Shown here one piece after another: positions 39,940-53,660 of a stretch of DNA of 64,000 bases (the stretch's first letter is position 1; each line of letters opens with the position of its first letter). The notes below the pieces were generated by a model. The model saw nothing but the letters and a program-made list of their open reading frames with translations, searched no databases and had not been told where the DNA came from. The position numbers and the translations under genes are program-made. This DNA comes from Hoplostethus atlanticus (taxonomy: Eukaryota; Chordata; Actinopteri; Trachichthyiformes; Trachichthyidae): positions 2,496,501-2,560,500 of the forward strand of contig JAXDDX010000055.1 of NCBI GenBank assembly GCA_034670405.1. The letters run 5' to 3'.

Positions 39940-41839
39940 TCATGTGTACATGGCTCCATGTAGGTCCTCAAGCCTGTGTTCCCTCTGTTTTCTTCTCTCC
40001 TGGAAGAGAGAGAGAAAAAAAATCCATTCAGTCAGGTATTGATATCTTCAAAGACAAGTTAGTGTGAGAAATAACTTTGCCAAAGCAGTGCATACTTGCA
40101 GACCCACCTTGTCTTTCTTAAACTCCTCATACTCTGGATTGTCTGTTGGTAATTCAAGCCGACACAGCGGACAGGAGTTGGTCTTTGAAAAGGAAACATC
40201 AAAAAGGGTCTCAGGACTTTTTCTTGCACATTTCCACACAGTGTCTGAGGAAGCACGGTGCAGAATGAACATTTGAATTATTATTATTATTATTATTATT
40301 ATTATGTGTGTGCCTGACCTTCCCCAACCAGGGTAGTATGCAGGCTGAGTGGAAGAGGTGCTTGCATGGCATCTCTCGAACCGTCTCTTGTTCTTCAAAC
40401 TCCAGCAAACACACGGGGCATTTGAGACCTTTGTCTGTGAGAAGAAAGATAGGCAGGTTGAATTTCTGTAACCTTTATCTACCCAGCAGGGGTTTACTAA
40501 GTGTTCTCTTTTCCAGCAACACCCTGCTTCACATTCATACAGCTGGAGAGTTAAAGGAATAATCCCCACTCTTATGTACCCTTTACCTTCTTTGGTGTAC
40601 CCACTTTCCCTCGACCTGACATGTCTATTTCTACTTCAGTTAGTGATGCCCTCCTTTTCCTAGAATGCCTTGCGACAGCCCCCAGAGAAGGGGTTTGAAC
40701 TTGTTGCTGTCACTCAAAAGTGGGCGTATGGGCAAATAAATAATGTAGAGCCCAACCGATATATCGGTTTGGCCGATATATCTTGGCCAATCTTTTACAT
40801 TTTTTATCTATCAAAAAGTTCTTTGTTTATTTTTATTTATTTGTTTGCTTATAAGTTCAATGTTCTCAAATATAGAAAATTTAATAAAATATAAGTTTTT
40901 CAAATTGATTTGAAAATTTTGCACTTTTTGACAAAATATCGGTCAAAACATCGGTAATCGGTGGGCTAGGACTCTCCTAAATCGGGATCGGACCCAAAAA
41001 TCTGGCATCGGTCGGGCTCTAAAATAAAGTGCGCTCATTCAGCTGTGGGTTTATATGTGAAGGTGGAGAGGGCAATAGTGAGAGTGACAGCATAGTAAGA
41101 GAGAGAGTACAAAACACATGTCTTGTGGCTGCATTACATTCTAGTCTATTGATGCTACTATCAGTGGAGAAATTGGTATCTCTTCCTCTTCTACAATGGA
41201 TTTCTCCATGTATGATTGTTGAACGCCGCTCTAGAAAGAAGCCCTTGTTCTTTGATTCAGCAGGACTGACACCAAAACCTGATGTTCACTGATGATGTTT
41301 TAGACAGCTGAAAAGTTTTCTGCTATCAAACTTCATTGTAGCTGCGTTGGAAACATGTGACGTGCCATTGTCTACATTTGGCCAGTGATCCACACAAATC
41401 AGAAAAATACACCACAAAACAACAAAATGGGCCCAGAAAGGCCAACAGCTGTTGGCATAGCATCAAAAACACATTCAGCGGTACTGGAGCCAGTTTCTGT
41501 CACCTGCTTGCTCTGGGGAAATAATGACCACAGAAAGGGTCTGAACGGCAGTTTTGGCAGCCGGTGGAGGAAGACGTTGATCCCAATCCGACAAGTCGAA
41601 TGCCCCCGAGTCAATGTCCAAGCCCTGCATTAATGACCTAGACACAAAGACCAACAGTCTGTCAGAGCCTGGATCACCATTAATCAATACAAGGTTGGGG
41701 GGAAAAAAATCAACACAAAGATCACAGTGCCTCTGAACAGAGTTTAGCTTCACCTGGCCAGTTCAAGTAGCGCATTCTGGCGATACTGTTCCTCAGGGTT
41801 GGTCGGCTCACAGTCATGTTCATCAAAGTAGGATGCCAT
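39940..41839 (-). CDS. rnf181: E3 ubiquitin-protein ligase RNF181
   Basis: RNF181 is a small RING-H2 ubiquitin ligase of the cytoplasm. Coding exons are 41754-41839, 41504-41637, 40319-40434, 40108-40182 and 39940-39999, giving 156 aa against 153 in human. It begins [19 protein letters not shown] and continues with [20 protein letters not shown], which is near identical to mammalian RNF181. The RING is split over exons 3 and 4: [10 protein letters not shown], then [14 protein letters not shown], then [12 protein letters not shown]. All eight metal ligands of a C3H2C3 RING are visible. The last exon reads [12 protein letters not shown] then stops, matching the human end. A 5' non-coding exon is probable (see 42792). 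A transposon lies upstream of exon 3 on the + map at 40748-41019, inside intron 2. Confidence 0.97.
40277..40305. repeat. (ATT)n microsatellite
   Basis: Tandem ATT units just inside rnf181 intron 3. Confidence 0.9.
40748..41019. mobile_element. MITE with TA target duplication
   Basis: The ends are GAGCCCAACCGAT on the left and, inverted, GAGCCCGACCGAT on the right. They are flanked by TA at 746-747 and 41020-41021. ATATCGG motifs recur inside. The TA duplication points to a Tc1/mariner-like MITE, although other superfamilies are possible. It lies in rnf181 intron 2 and has no ORF. Confidence 0.65.
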
Positions 41840-42791
41840 TCTGGTTCAGCAAGCCTGTGTCCCCCTTGCCTGAAGATGCCTGGAAGAAGAGATGGATGTC
41901 AAAGGCTCACACCCAGTCTACCACTGATATTTACATTTTAGACCGACTTAGTGAGTGATTAGGAGTCCTTGTTTTGCTCAAGGACACTCTGAGACCTTAC
42001 AGTTACAGGATGCTACACAAATTCTGTTGTTCCCATTGTAGCTAATTAAGAGGTGGTTATTTAAAATACATCCGAACCGGATATCAGCGATTAATCATGA
42101 TTCACTCATCAACTACCCTAATGGTTTGCTGACCAACTCGCTAACAAAGCAAGGTTCACATCTGACAGCACAAAGTTGGCTCTGGTGATCGATAGATGCC
42201 ATTCTCTCGTATGAAGAAAAAGGCACACCAACCTCTAACCTACTCAACTATAATCTACTCGTCAATTCAGCATACGTATAATTCACCGAATTGGAATTAT
42301 TTAAATAAAATGTCAGATTTTAGAACTGGCTCCCCTGTTATCCCAACCAGCTTATTCCACCAAAATACACCGCGGTGAGCGGCAGAGAGTAGGGTCATAC
42401 CGTTTTTGAGCTGAAAATGTATTGAAATAAAGTGCTGATTGGTGGATTATATGAATGCCGATTTGAAAAGTGGCTATTTACATTTCACAACGTGTTTGTA
42501 ACTTATTTTAAGAGGTATTTAACCTTTGCCGACAAGCAAGGACACCTTAAATTGTCAGGTTTTTGAATGAAGTCTCGTTATCAGGGCTACGACTATGGCT
42601 AACAAGCTAACACACTGGCTCTGGCTATCTACCGCTATCTTGCTACAGCTGGTCAGCCTTTAGGCTTCCTATGTACTTCCGGTTTTACAAAAAGACATAA
42701 CGTACAGTAGAAGGGTTGGTACACAAGCATATTGTCAAAAACCGCTTTAACAAATTAATATTCGATTCTTGACCAACAAAGTTGACTCACC

Positions 42792-42855
42792 TGAACTGTT
42801 AGCAACGGCGAACGCTTATCATTCTTCCGGGTATGACGAACTAAAACCACGTGAC
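42792..42855 (-). promoter_or_regulatory. rnf181 promoter and non-coding first exon
   Basis: On the - strand a donor (GTTCAG|GTGAGT) at 42791/42792 pairs with an acceptor CTTCAG before 41869, giving a 5' UTR exon. Just upstream are an ETS site (CCCGGAAG, 42824-42831) and an E-box CACGTG at 42848-42853. This is typical of housekeeping promoters and is inferred from motifs only. Confidence 0.5.
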
Positions 42856-42859
42856 ACTT

Positions 42860-44810
42860 TTTGTCCAATCACAATAGGGAATAGGGTCAAGAATAATGTT
42901 TAATAAAAAAACTGCTTCATTCAAATATATTTGATCACAACGTAAATTCTAGCATGAATAAATGATAGCATATTCTGATGAAACCTTTTATCTACCACCC
43001 AAAAACAGAAATGTCATTAACAGCAGCAATGAAAATGCTTCCTGTAAGACATAATCAGTCTCTGACAATGGCCCCTGTAGGGATTAATAATTATGGCCCT
43101 TGTTGTTTCAACTGCCTTTGAATCACCATGTGGTCAACTGCTCACATCAGTTCCTTACAACGCATCTCCATCCTGTGGGCTTGTTTTCTTCACAGAAATC
43201 CTGTACAGTATTAAAACCATTTTGAGTCAATAATTAATTCAATGTCCCAGACCCTGGGTAAGCAAAGGAGCTCAAAACCGACATGCTGTTGCCACCTACT
43301 TCAAGCTAACAATTAGGCCATACTGATTTTCTAGGACAATAAGGTAGGAAGAGCAACTGCTGGATAGCATGGAGTGGTAAGAAAAGAAAAAGTCTGCAGT
43401 TCTCTCAACTCGATCTGAGCCTGGACATCTAGTGAGGTACTGAGCCAAATATATCTGCCACACCATGCCAGAGTTATGTGGAAGAAACTGGCTCACAGCT
43501 TAAAGTCCACTGGGGTAAAAAGCAATCTGACCTTTATGCTGATCAAAACTAAAGCAGAACCAGTCCTCACCTCCCACCAGTCATAAGGAGAGACTGATCA
43601 AGATTTTAAAGGAAAGGATTCTGGTAAAATGATTGATATTAATTTTGGCATTCATTTTACTAAAAAGGAGGTGCTATTATTTTTTTCCACAAGGGCTCCA
43701 TGTTTGTTTGTCAAAGGCTCATGTTTCATGTTTGTTTTCATGTTTCATGTTTGTTTCCATGAAAGCAACAGAAATAATAATAATCAGAAATAGAAAACGA
43801 TAAAACCTCTGTGTTGTCATATCACATCATCCTATATCTATTGACATATTACTATATTACATGTACTAAAACAATAAACAATATAAACCTCTTTTGGTTA
43901 TTGTACTGTCTGTAAGAGCTTGTCATTGAGTGTTGGGTAGGTTGAGTGATGGAAACATGTTGGTGGTTGAAAATTATTTTTGACTACTGCAAAGTTCTGT
44001 AGTTGTTGTAATTGTTTGTTTTTGACATGCACTGTGCATTATAGCTTTGCACAGTTTAAGATGAAGAATAACTTGAACACATAAAGCCACAACATAAAGG
44101 CTTTAAAGAGAGAAAAAGATACAAAAAAAACAAACATACAAAACAAATTAAGACATCTTGCAATTCATTCATCAGCAGCATTTGTACACTGTACACAATG
44201 CTCACTTGGATGTAGCATGATATTCAGCAAACAGCATGGACCTGAATGCACATGTAGGCCTAATTAAAATAAATCTTCATGATGGGGAGACCGGTGGATT
44301 GATTTTACTCTGTTAAAACACAATTCCTCGGTTGACGTTGTTTCCACGGGCAGGTCAATGTGGTTTCAAAATGCTACAGTAACAGTTTGAGACTTTGAAG
44401 AATTTGGTTTCCAAAAGTTCCAAAAATACATTTCCATGATCACAAATAAGAGGAACTACATTCGGGTGTAAGATTTCTACGGTTGGACTGGTGCGTGTTC
44501 CCACTCTGGGCTGGTCAGAGACGTAAACCTTTGAGAAAGACAGAAGAAGCAGCTGAGCTATCGATGGTACCATATGAACCGATGACCTACACACGAATGA
44601 AGAGTGGGACTGATGCACCCTTAAATACCTCTAAGCACAGTAACATCACAGACTCAGTGGCTCAGACATGATGCTTGAAACCTTCTCATATCAGGTCAGT
44701 TCAATCGTTTGCACTTCTCCTGGGAGCTCCCACCTCCATCCAATTCACGTCCTTTCGTCCTAGTATCTTAATTTCCTTGGATGCCACTTTCATCTGTGCT
44801 GGCAGGGGAG
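42860..44810. other. Intergenic DNA and vamp5 3' UTR
   Basis: No coding exon was recognised. A small imperfect tandem repeat of CATGTTTCATGTTTGTTT type is at about 43700-43760. The vamp5 3' UTR occupies the right end. Confidence 0.5.
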
Positions 44811-47800
44811 CTACTCTCTTTTCACGGCGTTGACAATGGCGTAGATTACAAGTCCAAAAACGACGGCTGCCACCACCACTATGATGCTGATCATCACCAC
44901 TTTCATCTTCATATTCTCGCACATCTTCTGTTGCTTCACCTTATTGGTGGTCTTTTCAAAGGCTTTACTCTGGAGAGAAAAAAAGACACACAAGCAGAAG
45001 ACATCAGGGCCAGAAATTCACAGAGATGACACAGCGTGATAATTTGGGTTGTTGACCCAAAGACATGATAGATTATAACACAGGAGCAGAAACTGTTGTT
45101 TTCTCTCTACAAAGACACTCGAATGCCAGTTTGTGATCCCTGTGTACCCCTAACCCCTTTTCGTTGTCATCGGCCGTCAACAGCTTTCTGTGCTTCCTTG
45201 TTTCCCTACCGCTGTAATTTTGTTTCATGAACAGAAGTTCTGCCTGGCAAGTACAAAAAGGACCAGAAGTTGTTACAGCCAGTCAAAATTCCCACTTCAC
45301 TAAAACTTTTATCTGAAAGACTACAGGAATAAACGTCTGTCTCAAAACCAATGATTGGAGACCGGTTGCATCCATGGTTGGGTCGATGGTAATCTCTGAA
45401 GTCATTTGACATTTTTCTTTTTTCTTTTTGGTTAGTGCTACCTGATTAGTGCCTGCTAGCAACGTTATGAAAGGAAATACCAATGCAGCAAAAAATATCT
45501 GATTTATATAAATACATAGCTTATTTTTCTGAAAACTCTGTAGTTGCATGAGATCACTACGTAGAATTGTAGCAATCGGAGCCTCTCGCACCACCTGGTC
45601 AGGATAGAGTGACCCGTTGACCAAGTTGTACCCCTAGGAACCATGGGATGAATTCCAGAGCTGCTTTCTTAGTTTCTCCCAGTGACCCTCTCAGATCAGC
45701 AAGTCCTCTGAGAGCTGGTCAACAGTGTGCTGTAACGGGCCAACGGGGGCAACGCGGGAATGATGTGACCCACTTTCCGACCACCGGACGGACATTGGCC
45801 TCGTGGCATGTCCTGGACTCGCTGTGCCATGCCCAGGGAGACCGGGTCACTTCATTCATCTTCAAACAATAGGAAATACCTTTCTAAAAATAGCCCCATA
45901 AAACACAATCAGGATGTAAATTGTACATTTGTTTTCCTTTCCAGCTCCACCTAAGGTGTATTTATAGACCTCAATATGACATTTCCTACTTTTATTCCCT
46001 AGACTCTGCTAGACGCCTGTGGAAGGGGCCTCTGTGTGCAATTCCCCCCGATCATTTGCCTTGTCCACTCAACCCCAGAGCGTCGAGCTGAGTGAAAATA
46101 GTTTGGTGCGACACTGACCAAATGATGTGTTTCTCTGAACTCCTCCCGCATACCTTTTCCAGCAGCTGATCAGCCCTGTTCTCCAGTTCGCCCAGTTTGC
46201 CAGATCTCTCATTAGCCTTGTTCAGGTTGTCCAGCATGATGACCGTCACCTCCTCCACCTCCTCCTGGGTCTGCTGCAGGCGGCTCCTCCCATTCTCCTG
46301 TCCAAACAACAAGCGGTTAATGAATGAGACGTGGTGGGGATTAGGCCAGTCGCTTTGGATTTTTGTAGGTACAGAGCTTTTTGTGCTCGCATTGTTCATA
46401 GTTTCCTAGAGAGAGAGAGACAGCTGGTTGACGTTTAGACCCTGTGAAGAACTGGCTTTACGAAAACCTGAAAAGACGTTTGATTGGTTGATTTGGTTGA
46501 TGAACCAAGCAGGACATGGAGAGTAAATGAGGCCCCCAGTCCCTTTGGGCTTTTACATGCATCAAACCTTTTTTTGTGCTGAAGGTTTTTAATTAATGAG
46601 ACAAAATGGATATTAGACCAATTATTCTGGGTTTCTGCAAGCAAAAACCCTTTTTGGTGCTCAAGGTGTTTCATACTTTCCAATAGAGAGCAAGTGGGGT
46701 GTTGGAGTACTTAGAATACTTTTTTGTGGTAACTAGTAGTTTAAATTAATCATTTTTAAATTATAGTAAACTATTATTAGTTACTGTTTTAAATTACAAT
46801 GTTGTTACTTTTAATAACAACAGTTCCATTTTAAGGTAGTAAACTAAATGAAATAACTAGTTACTTTTAAAAGTAAATTTCCCCAACACTGGATAATAGT
46901 GAGCGAGTCATAAGAACTTGAGCAGGATATTTTGAGAACAGCTCGACCACTGAACGGTTCGTATCCTGACAGGTTTCTCCTTGACCTTTGCCCTCTGAGG
47001 CAGGGGGAGGAAGCGGGTGTCTCAGAAGTCACGGCTCTGATGCCGAGCGCGTTGGCGAGGACAGGAAACCAACAGACAGAACAAAACAAGCACGCTCTCA
47101 GCGTCTTCAATGGGTTCATAATTCACTGCCGTTTCCTGTGCAGATTTACATAAGCAATGTATGCAGAAGCTCACAAAAGGCTGGTTAGCGAGAGTAAACC
47201 TGGTTCATAAACGTCAGATGATTGGTGGATACTGGTTAGTCGATGCCCTAAAGCCAGCTGCCTCATTTTTGCCCCACTAAATAGTTCTGATAGTTGAACA
47301 AGTCTGTTTAAAACTGAGCCGGCGGCGTCTCAACACAGGAACTGCTGCCCATTCCAGTTTCCCTCCTTGCTTCCTTCCTTGCTTCACTCCCTCCCTCCTG
47401 CCTGGATGAGTGTACCTGGCATATTTTTGGCAAACCCCTCTCACATCACACTATAGGATGTTTATTTTAAAACTTGGACCTCAAGATTTGGCCATACAAA
47501 TCTATTTTGCAAGTGTAACATTTTAAAAATTAAAAACATGTGCCATGTCTTTTTGTTGTTATTTAATGAAGATGTCTTGCATTTTCAAGTATTATAACAC
47601 ATTATTAATAAGAGCATGGGTGGTGGTTATTAATGCTATCAAGAAGGGATGTAGTCTATACTGTTAGTGTAACAAATATTTGAGAATTTAGATGTGTATG
47701 AAATGTATTTTCTTTCTATTGTAAAAATGTAGACATTAATTTTACATATATTAATATATAATACTATATCATAACATAATGTACCATAACATATGATGAT

Positions 47801-48266
47801 GACATCATAATATATCATATCACATAGTATTATATGTTATGTTATTATATTATATTATATTATATATTATGCTATGATATTTTTTTTTTTCAAGTAGACT
47901 GCACTGCAGCTTTTTCTTACATTTTAATTGAATTCTTAATTAATTCTTACATTGAATTGATAAAATTCATGTATTTTAATTATATAAATGCATTGACAAA
48001 CTATTTTGTAACTTGCTTTGATTCATTTACTGATATATAAAATATTATTTGAATACAATTTTTTTTTTTTAATGTAATTTATTTGGGCAGAATAGGTGTA
48101 TACGATAGGTAACCTTCGGTGACCCGTGTGCCCAGTATTACCTTTGAGGACTTTGCCCGCTGATACAGGTTTCCAACAGACCTCACAGTTGGTCATTTAA
48201 ACAGTGGTAAAAGCATATTTTTCTATAGCCTAATACCAATGATAACTTTTCTAAACTTTTCTCTAT

Positions 48267-48323
<57 letters not shown>

Positions 48324-48368
48324 AGGCTGCCTTCATATCTAAGTCATTAGATGACATCCACTCACCAT
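44811..48368 (-). CDS. vamp5: Vesicle-associated membrane protein 5
   Basis: VAMP5 is a tail-anchored v-SNARE-like protein of plasma membrane and vesicles, enriched in muscle in mammals. Coding exons are 48366-48368 (start codon only), 46154-46297 and 44811-44969, giving 101 aa against 116 in human. The SNARE motif runs from RLQQTQEEVEEVTVIMLDNL to KTTNKVKQQK. The zero-layer arginine is in NERSGKL, equivalent to human LERGVKL. The tail anchor VVMISIIVVVAAVVFGLVIY is followed by a short luminal end NAVKRE. An initiator exon holding only Met is also how mammalian VAMP genes begin, which supports the remote exon 1. An alternative acceptor at about 46408 would add a start at 46399 and 34 N-terminal residues. 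VAMP8 is less likely because the anchor and motif fit VAMP5 better and the gene lies next to rnf181. Confidence 0.85.
44926..46868. repeat. Segmental duplication, unit A
   Basis: This 1.9 kb block, covering most of vamp5 exons 2 and 3 and the intron between, is repeated in the same orientation at 53693-55681 with very high identity over most of its length. Confidence 0.95.
46298..46683 (-). repeat. Diverged tandem units before vamp5 exon 2
   Basis: On the - strand, units at about 46565-46683 and 46298-46408 share GAAA(C/G)TATGAA, GAGCAC(A/C)AAAA and GTCTCATT(A/C)ATTAA. A third partial unit lies at about 46480-46575. Conceptual reading gives related peptides (SDWPNPHHVSFIN and NNWSNIHFVSLIK). 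Both copies of the segmental duplication carry them. Confidence 0.5.
48272..48322. repeat. (CT)n and (AT)n microsatellite
   Basis: A pure CT tract runs directly into AT repeats, close to vamp5 exon 1. Confidence 0.95.
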
Positions 48369-51300
48369 TGCTGTCACGTCTGTAACGGTGTTTCTGTCGA
48401 GGCTGTCACCGGACGCAATGCATTTGAAGCAAGGCTTTAGTCAACTTGTTCTCACGGTAAACCACTTCAGCTGTTGTTGTTCCCCCTCGCTCCCTGTTTC
48501 ACAATGTTGCGGTTTTCTTGTTTTCTTCCTGTACGACCAGTCTTTCTGGGGTTTTTACGTCTTCTTCTCTCTCACTTTCACTTCTGTGGCTCGCTGTAGT
48601 TGTGGTTTGGTGCAGACTCCCACCTCGTATTTTGGAGTGGCCAAAGCTCAGTGTGCTGCGTTCAAGGTACTGTCGGAAATCGCTCAATCATGAAGGTAGA
48701 GCACATAGAAGCCCCAACAAAGTGGGGAGTTTCTATGACCGGGGCACCCAAATGTCCTCATATCATGGGTGTCATTTTGGTATGAGAAGTTAAGGTACTC
48801 ATCATATCTTACCCTAACTGAGTCCAAAATGTGATCTTGTAGTTTTTATCATTAGAAGAGAGCAAAGATCAAGCAGAAATTGACAGAAATCTATTTGGAA
48901 GCAATATCTAAAAAAAACAAACATTCAGGGCCAATGTTTCTTCTAAGCTGATAGTTTGCTGACCTACGTCTAACAGTTTATCACACTGCTCCACTTTGTC
49001 CCCAGAAATGTAGTGAATATCAGCAGGTAAGGACGCTTGGTATCAAATGATATCAGATTGCCATAGGGTTTAATGAATGGACGCCCAGACAGATATGCAT
49101 TAGGGGGTGGCCAGACAGATGGTGTAGCAACCAAAAACGTTGGTCCATATTTTTTCATACGTCAAAAGTTGAAACAATTTGAACTTTTTCTGGACAGCAG
49201 AATACGTAATTATCCATTAACTGTTGTCTAGCCTATCAGAGACAGCGAGCTCGCCTTCATTTAATAATGGCAATAGCAAACAGCTTGCGCTTGTCAAGAT
49301 CTATGTTTCTGTGTGAATACAGATTATCCACCCTCTTTTAAAAAAAACAACCCTCACCGCCATTTTGCTTTCTGGAGAATGGCAGATTCATAACTTTATA
49401 CTTTTCATTCATTTCTGTCTTAGACCAACATGATATGATTTTGGTTTGTATTTAGATTGAGTGTAGAACTACACAACTGCCTATACTGTAGGTCTAACAA
49501 TAGGTGAAAGTGAAATCATTCTGCTAATTTATATGTATAGTGAAAGGAAGCTGTTCCTCATTTTGCAGAGAGCATGGAAGTCATCAAGCGTGATCAATTT
49601 TGTCTTCCTCATTTTATAATTGCTGCACAAAGCAGCTCTGTGCTGTTTGATTTCCAAAGTAAAACAACAGTTTACTTATTATTTCCAACCAAAAGCACTT
49701 AAATACAAGATAAGTTGCATTTACACCCCACAATTTGGATGTACAAACTTACGTGAAGGCAGCAGTGTTCTGACCGTACAGTGACATTGTTATCTACTTT
49801 TTGCAGCAGGGAAACCCACAAAAATTACAAAATACATAGATTATGAAATGATTATGAAAATAGCCACATAGGTTTACACTTCACAATATAGTTTTTTTGT
49901 GTGAGAGGTTGTTGGTGTCTGACTCTTCATCCACTCTTCCTCTCAAACAATCCAAGCAGCCCGTTTCCAGCAGGCCTATGCAGATTAACTGCAGAACAGT
50001 GTGTGCTGTGGCCACTGATGCGTGTAACCTACTTACAGGCAAGATTTTAAGAAGGTTAGTGCTGTTCCACCCTTACAGAAATCACTATAATACTCCTATA
50101 ATATTCCCATAGGGAGTTACAGTGCGTCTGTGGCACTCAACAGTGAGTTTCTAGTGACCTTATTGTACTTTATGGTACTTTTTTATTTCCTACTATAGCA
50201 TTTCTGTGGTCTATTTTTTTGACCTATTTAGACCTATTTTCTGTTATATTTGTAAAGTATCCTTCCAAAATGTGTTATAGGACTACTATTGCTCTTTTTC
50301 ATGAGAGCAAAACAATAGTGTCTTTGTCTTGCAGTAGTGTAGATCCTTTGTGGATTGGAAATATGGTATGGTTGCACAGAATACTCTACTACGAAGTATG
50401 CCGACTCATTCTTTGTGGGTTTTCTGAAGCGGGACAGACACAGAAGAGAGGGACATTAGTGACTAAAGGCAACTGTTGTGCATTGATGGCACTGTTGACT
50501 AGAGGCTCTTTATCTTGCGTGTTATTGTGTGCGTGTCCCTGTCTGATAAGGGGCTGACGAACAGAAAACAGAACTCCATTGTAGCTCAACTGCGTCACTC
50601 AGACACACAATTAAAATTCTGTCCCGGCAATCTTTCACTGTGTATTCAATATGCAGCCATTGGCCGAATGACACACGTCATCCACGGACTTCATTAATGC
50701 CTCTGCTAACGGAGAAGGTCACGACACGCTAACATCATCATACAATGTCACCCCAAGGTTAATTCACAATCCGCTTGCTTCAGTAACTTATTATTGTGAC
50801 AGGTGCATTTGTGAAAAACGAAACCAAAAGAGGATGTGAAGGAATAGAGGATTTAAACCAACCTACAGAAAACCCCTAGAGGTTTGATGAAATATCTGAA
50901 AGAGTGGTAGTGGTAGATTACGGTTCTTTACGTGACCTGCGTATGAAATCTAACAACCTTCAGTTGGTTGAATGGAAAAAGTAGTTAAGCATCCTTGCCG
51001 CAGCTTGAGAACACTTGACATTTTTCCAGGTGAAGCTGTTTGCACGGTGTTACCTACTGTATTAAAGTGCCATTTAACGTATAATTCAGTTAAATACTAC
51101 TTTAAGATGAAACCTGACCCCTGTGGGGAAATGGAGACGTTGCAGCAGAGGATAGCAGAGCATAGGATACAGCAGAAAAATATAATAGAAATAACAATAG
51201 ACAAAAGGGTGGGTATTAAACTTAAGGCAATTACAATATTAGGTAGAGCAGAAATGAAAAGTATGTGGATGTAACGTGTCATATTTTTCCCTTACCTCGT

Positions 51301-53660
51301 GTGTAATTGATTCTGCCCTAAAGACCTTCACTTTGGTCATAAGAAATATGGTAAAAATGATTTGTTTTTATTTGAATTCCTACCAAACCCCGATGACTTT
51401 ATTCTTTCCATTAGAATCCATCACTGAGGTTCTGGCTCATCCGTATCATTCACCTACATCATTACACTGAGCAGCCCAAGTTAAAACGAGACGGTGCTTC
51501 TTTAATAGTAAAAACCACAGTGTGAATCAGGCACCCAGAACACACCTTCTGTCAACATTGACTTAATGATAACCATGAATAAAATACCACCGATTACCTG
51601 CCTTTATCAGAGCAGAAGCAAGGAACAGCCTGGTCCTGTGATCGGTTCCAGTCAACAGACACCTCAGGTCTTAATGCATGTGAACAGCTGCTTTTAGATT
51701 TGGCTGTTTCTCCAGTTATCTGTGATGTAGCAAAGGCTAAAACTAAGCTATCATTACCTACCACTATCATATCATTACCTATCATTAGGTATGAATTGGT
51801 ATGTGTATTGAAAACCCCTTATCAGTCAACCCCTTATATGCATCCGGTTCATTTTATTGTCTTATTCTTTAAATTAACTATTTGATTTGATAAGATTTGT
51901 AATGATGAAAGCCAGGATGAAGTGAGAGCGTTTTCCTAAATGAGGCCCCACGTGAGAATATTGGGTCAGCCAGAGTTGCCAGGCTCAAAGATCCGACCAA
52001 CAAAAGCCTTCTTCTGGGCAATGCTGCCCAAATACAAAGGCCATATTCACCAGCCTGACCACGCTCCCTGTCCATCATTGTCTAACACTGGTCCATGGAC
52101 GGTAGACTCACATCCGCATGACTACGATAATCTGAGTCCAAGCTGATTTCCTGTCAGTAATAAATGGGCTCTGTGTTGGGTTTAAGTGTAAGGCTGTTGT
52201 CCCATGAACTCATCTGGACTTTTGTCATGTGAATACAATCTCAATACGTTGCCTTTGTTGACAAAACAGCACAGTCACAGTGATGGGATGTGTTGTGTCA
52301 ACATGACAGAGAGTCAGTCTGAGTATTTGAATGTATTCAGACCCTTTAGCTCTGCTAGTTACCGTCAAGTTACGTTCAGCTCTTTCCACTGAGACAAATC
52401 AACGGAAATGTAAGCAACACAGGGAAAACGTGAGTGGACGTGCAGATCGGACCTGGTTGCTGCATGTGGTTCAAGAGGTTCAAAACATCATTTGATTGAT
52501 TGTTTTATTCTGAAATAATTATATTCTCATAGCAATTTCCTTTACAAAGCGCTATAAACTAAACAAGCAAAAGGGAAGACGAAGAGTGTTGGTCACATTA
52601 AGTCCTGTAATATTGGTAACATTATAGCCTGTGCAAGAAATTGTACCGAAACCAAATAATGGAATGAGAAAAACCTCAAATGACAAAATCCCAAGTCCCA
52701 TGTTCCCCTTGGTAGTTTCATCATTAGTCAAAAAAACAACAACAGAAGAACAGCTGGGGAATCCCCTCTGATCTACTTCCTGTCTCCTTACTCTCTGTCT
52801 CCATCTTGTGACAATTAAACAAATAGCAAAAAGGAAGAAAAACCATAACAACCAAGTGTAAGTAAATACTATTTATTGTATATCAGATTAAAACCTTTAA
52901 ACACCATAAATCATCAAAATATGAACCGTGTGAATCCTATTGGTCAAGAATACAGCCATGAATGCCTTTTCATCTAGTAATCACATTATCAAAGTGGAAT
53001 TTACATCATTTTTAGGAATGTGGATTCATAATGACATGAATAAGGACATTGGGGGAGAAACCCAAACTGGCCTGGTGACAGATCCACCACAGCTGGAGCT
53101 GGTGTGAACAGAAAACGATCTTGGCCCGGCACAGCACGGATCAGGTCAGCATGGGTGTGTGAAAAGGGAATTAAATGCGGACCGCGGCGCCCCAGAAGCG
53201 GATTTTAAAATAATAAAATAAATGAAGAGTTTTGTTCCAACATGCAACGTCTACCATTGGAAAAACGGGATATCTGCTTTTACAAAATGATTAATAGCAG
53301 GGTGACCTGACTCAAGGCAACTTGGTGAACCGTCCCACCAACCGTTTGTTTTAGATTAAGCACATGAAAAACAAAGACCTTTAAATAAATAGCCTCTAAA
53401 GAATATATACTTTCATTATCATAACAGTTAAAGGACTGTTGCAAATATACAAACAGGTGAGAATGCGTTGACTATGTACAAGCCATAATGTTAATCGTTT
53501 TGACCTCTTCAAAGCTAAACTTGTATTGTAACAGCAAGGGGTGGGGGGATTAATCTACACAGAAACCATCGCTGTTCATTAATCAACATAAGAAATAACA
53601 ATGCCTGGTTAAAAAACATTGCCCTAAGAGGAAGGTTTGACAGCCAGAGATAAGACAATA
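48369..53660. other. Intergenic DNA upstream of vamp5
   Basis: This holds the vamp5 promoter region at its left end, with no convincing core motif. A repeat at 51105-51235 is shared with 27806-27975. No coding exon was recognised. Short ORFs such as the one at 51940-52146 show no family resemblance. Confidence 0.5.

Noticed and set aside
50972-51274. 100-codon frame
   Set aside because: Its second half lies in a dispersed repeat also present at 27806-27975, and the rest has no resemblance to a known protein.
52552-52851. 99-codon frame with a hydrophobic start on the - strand
   Set aside because: No family resemblance, no splice or promoter context, and AT-rich composition like its surroundings.
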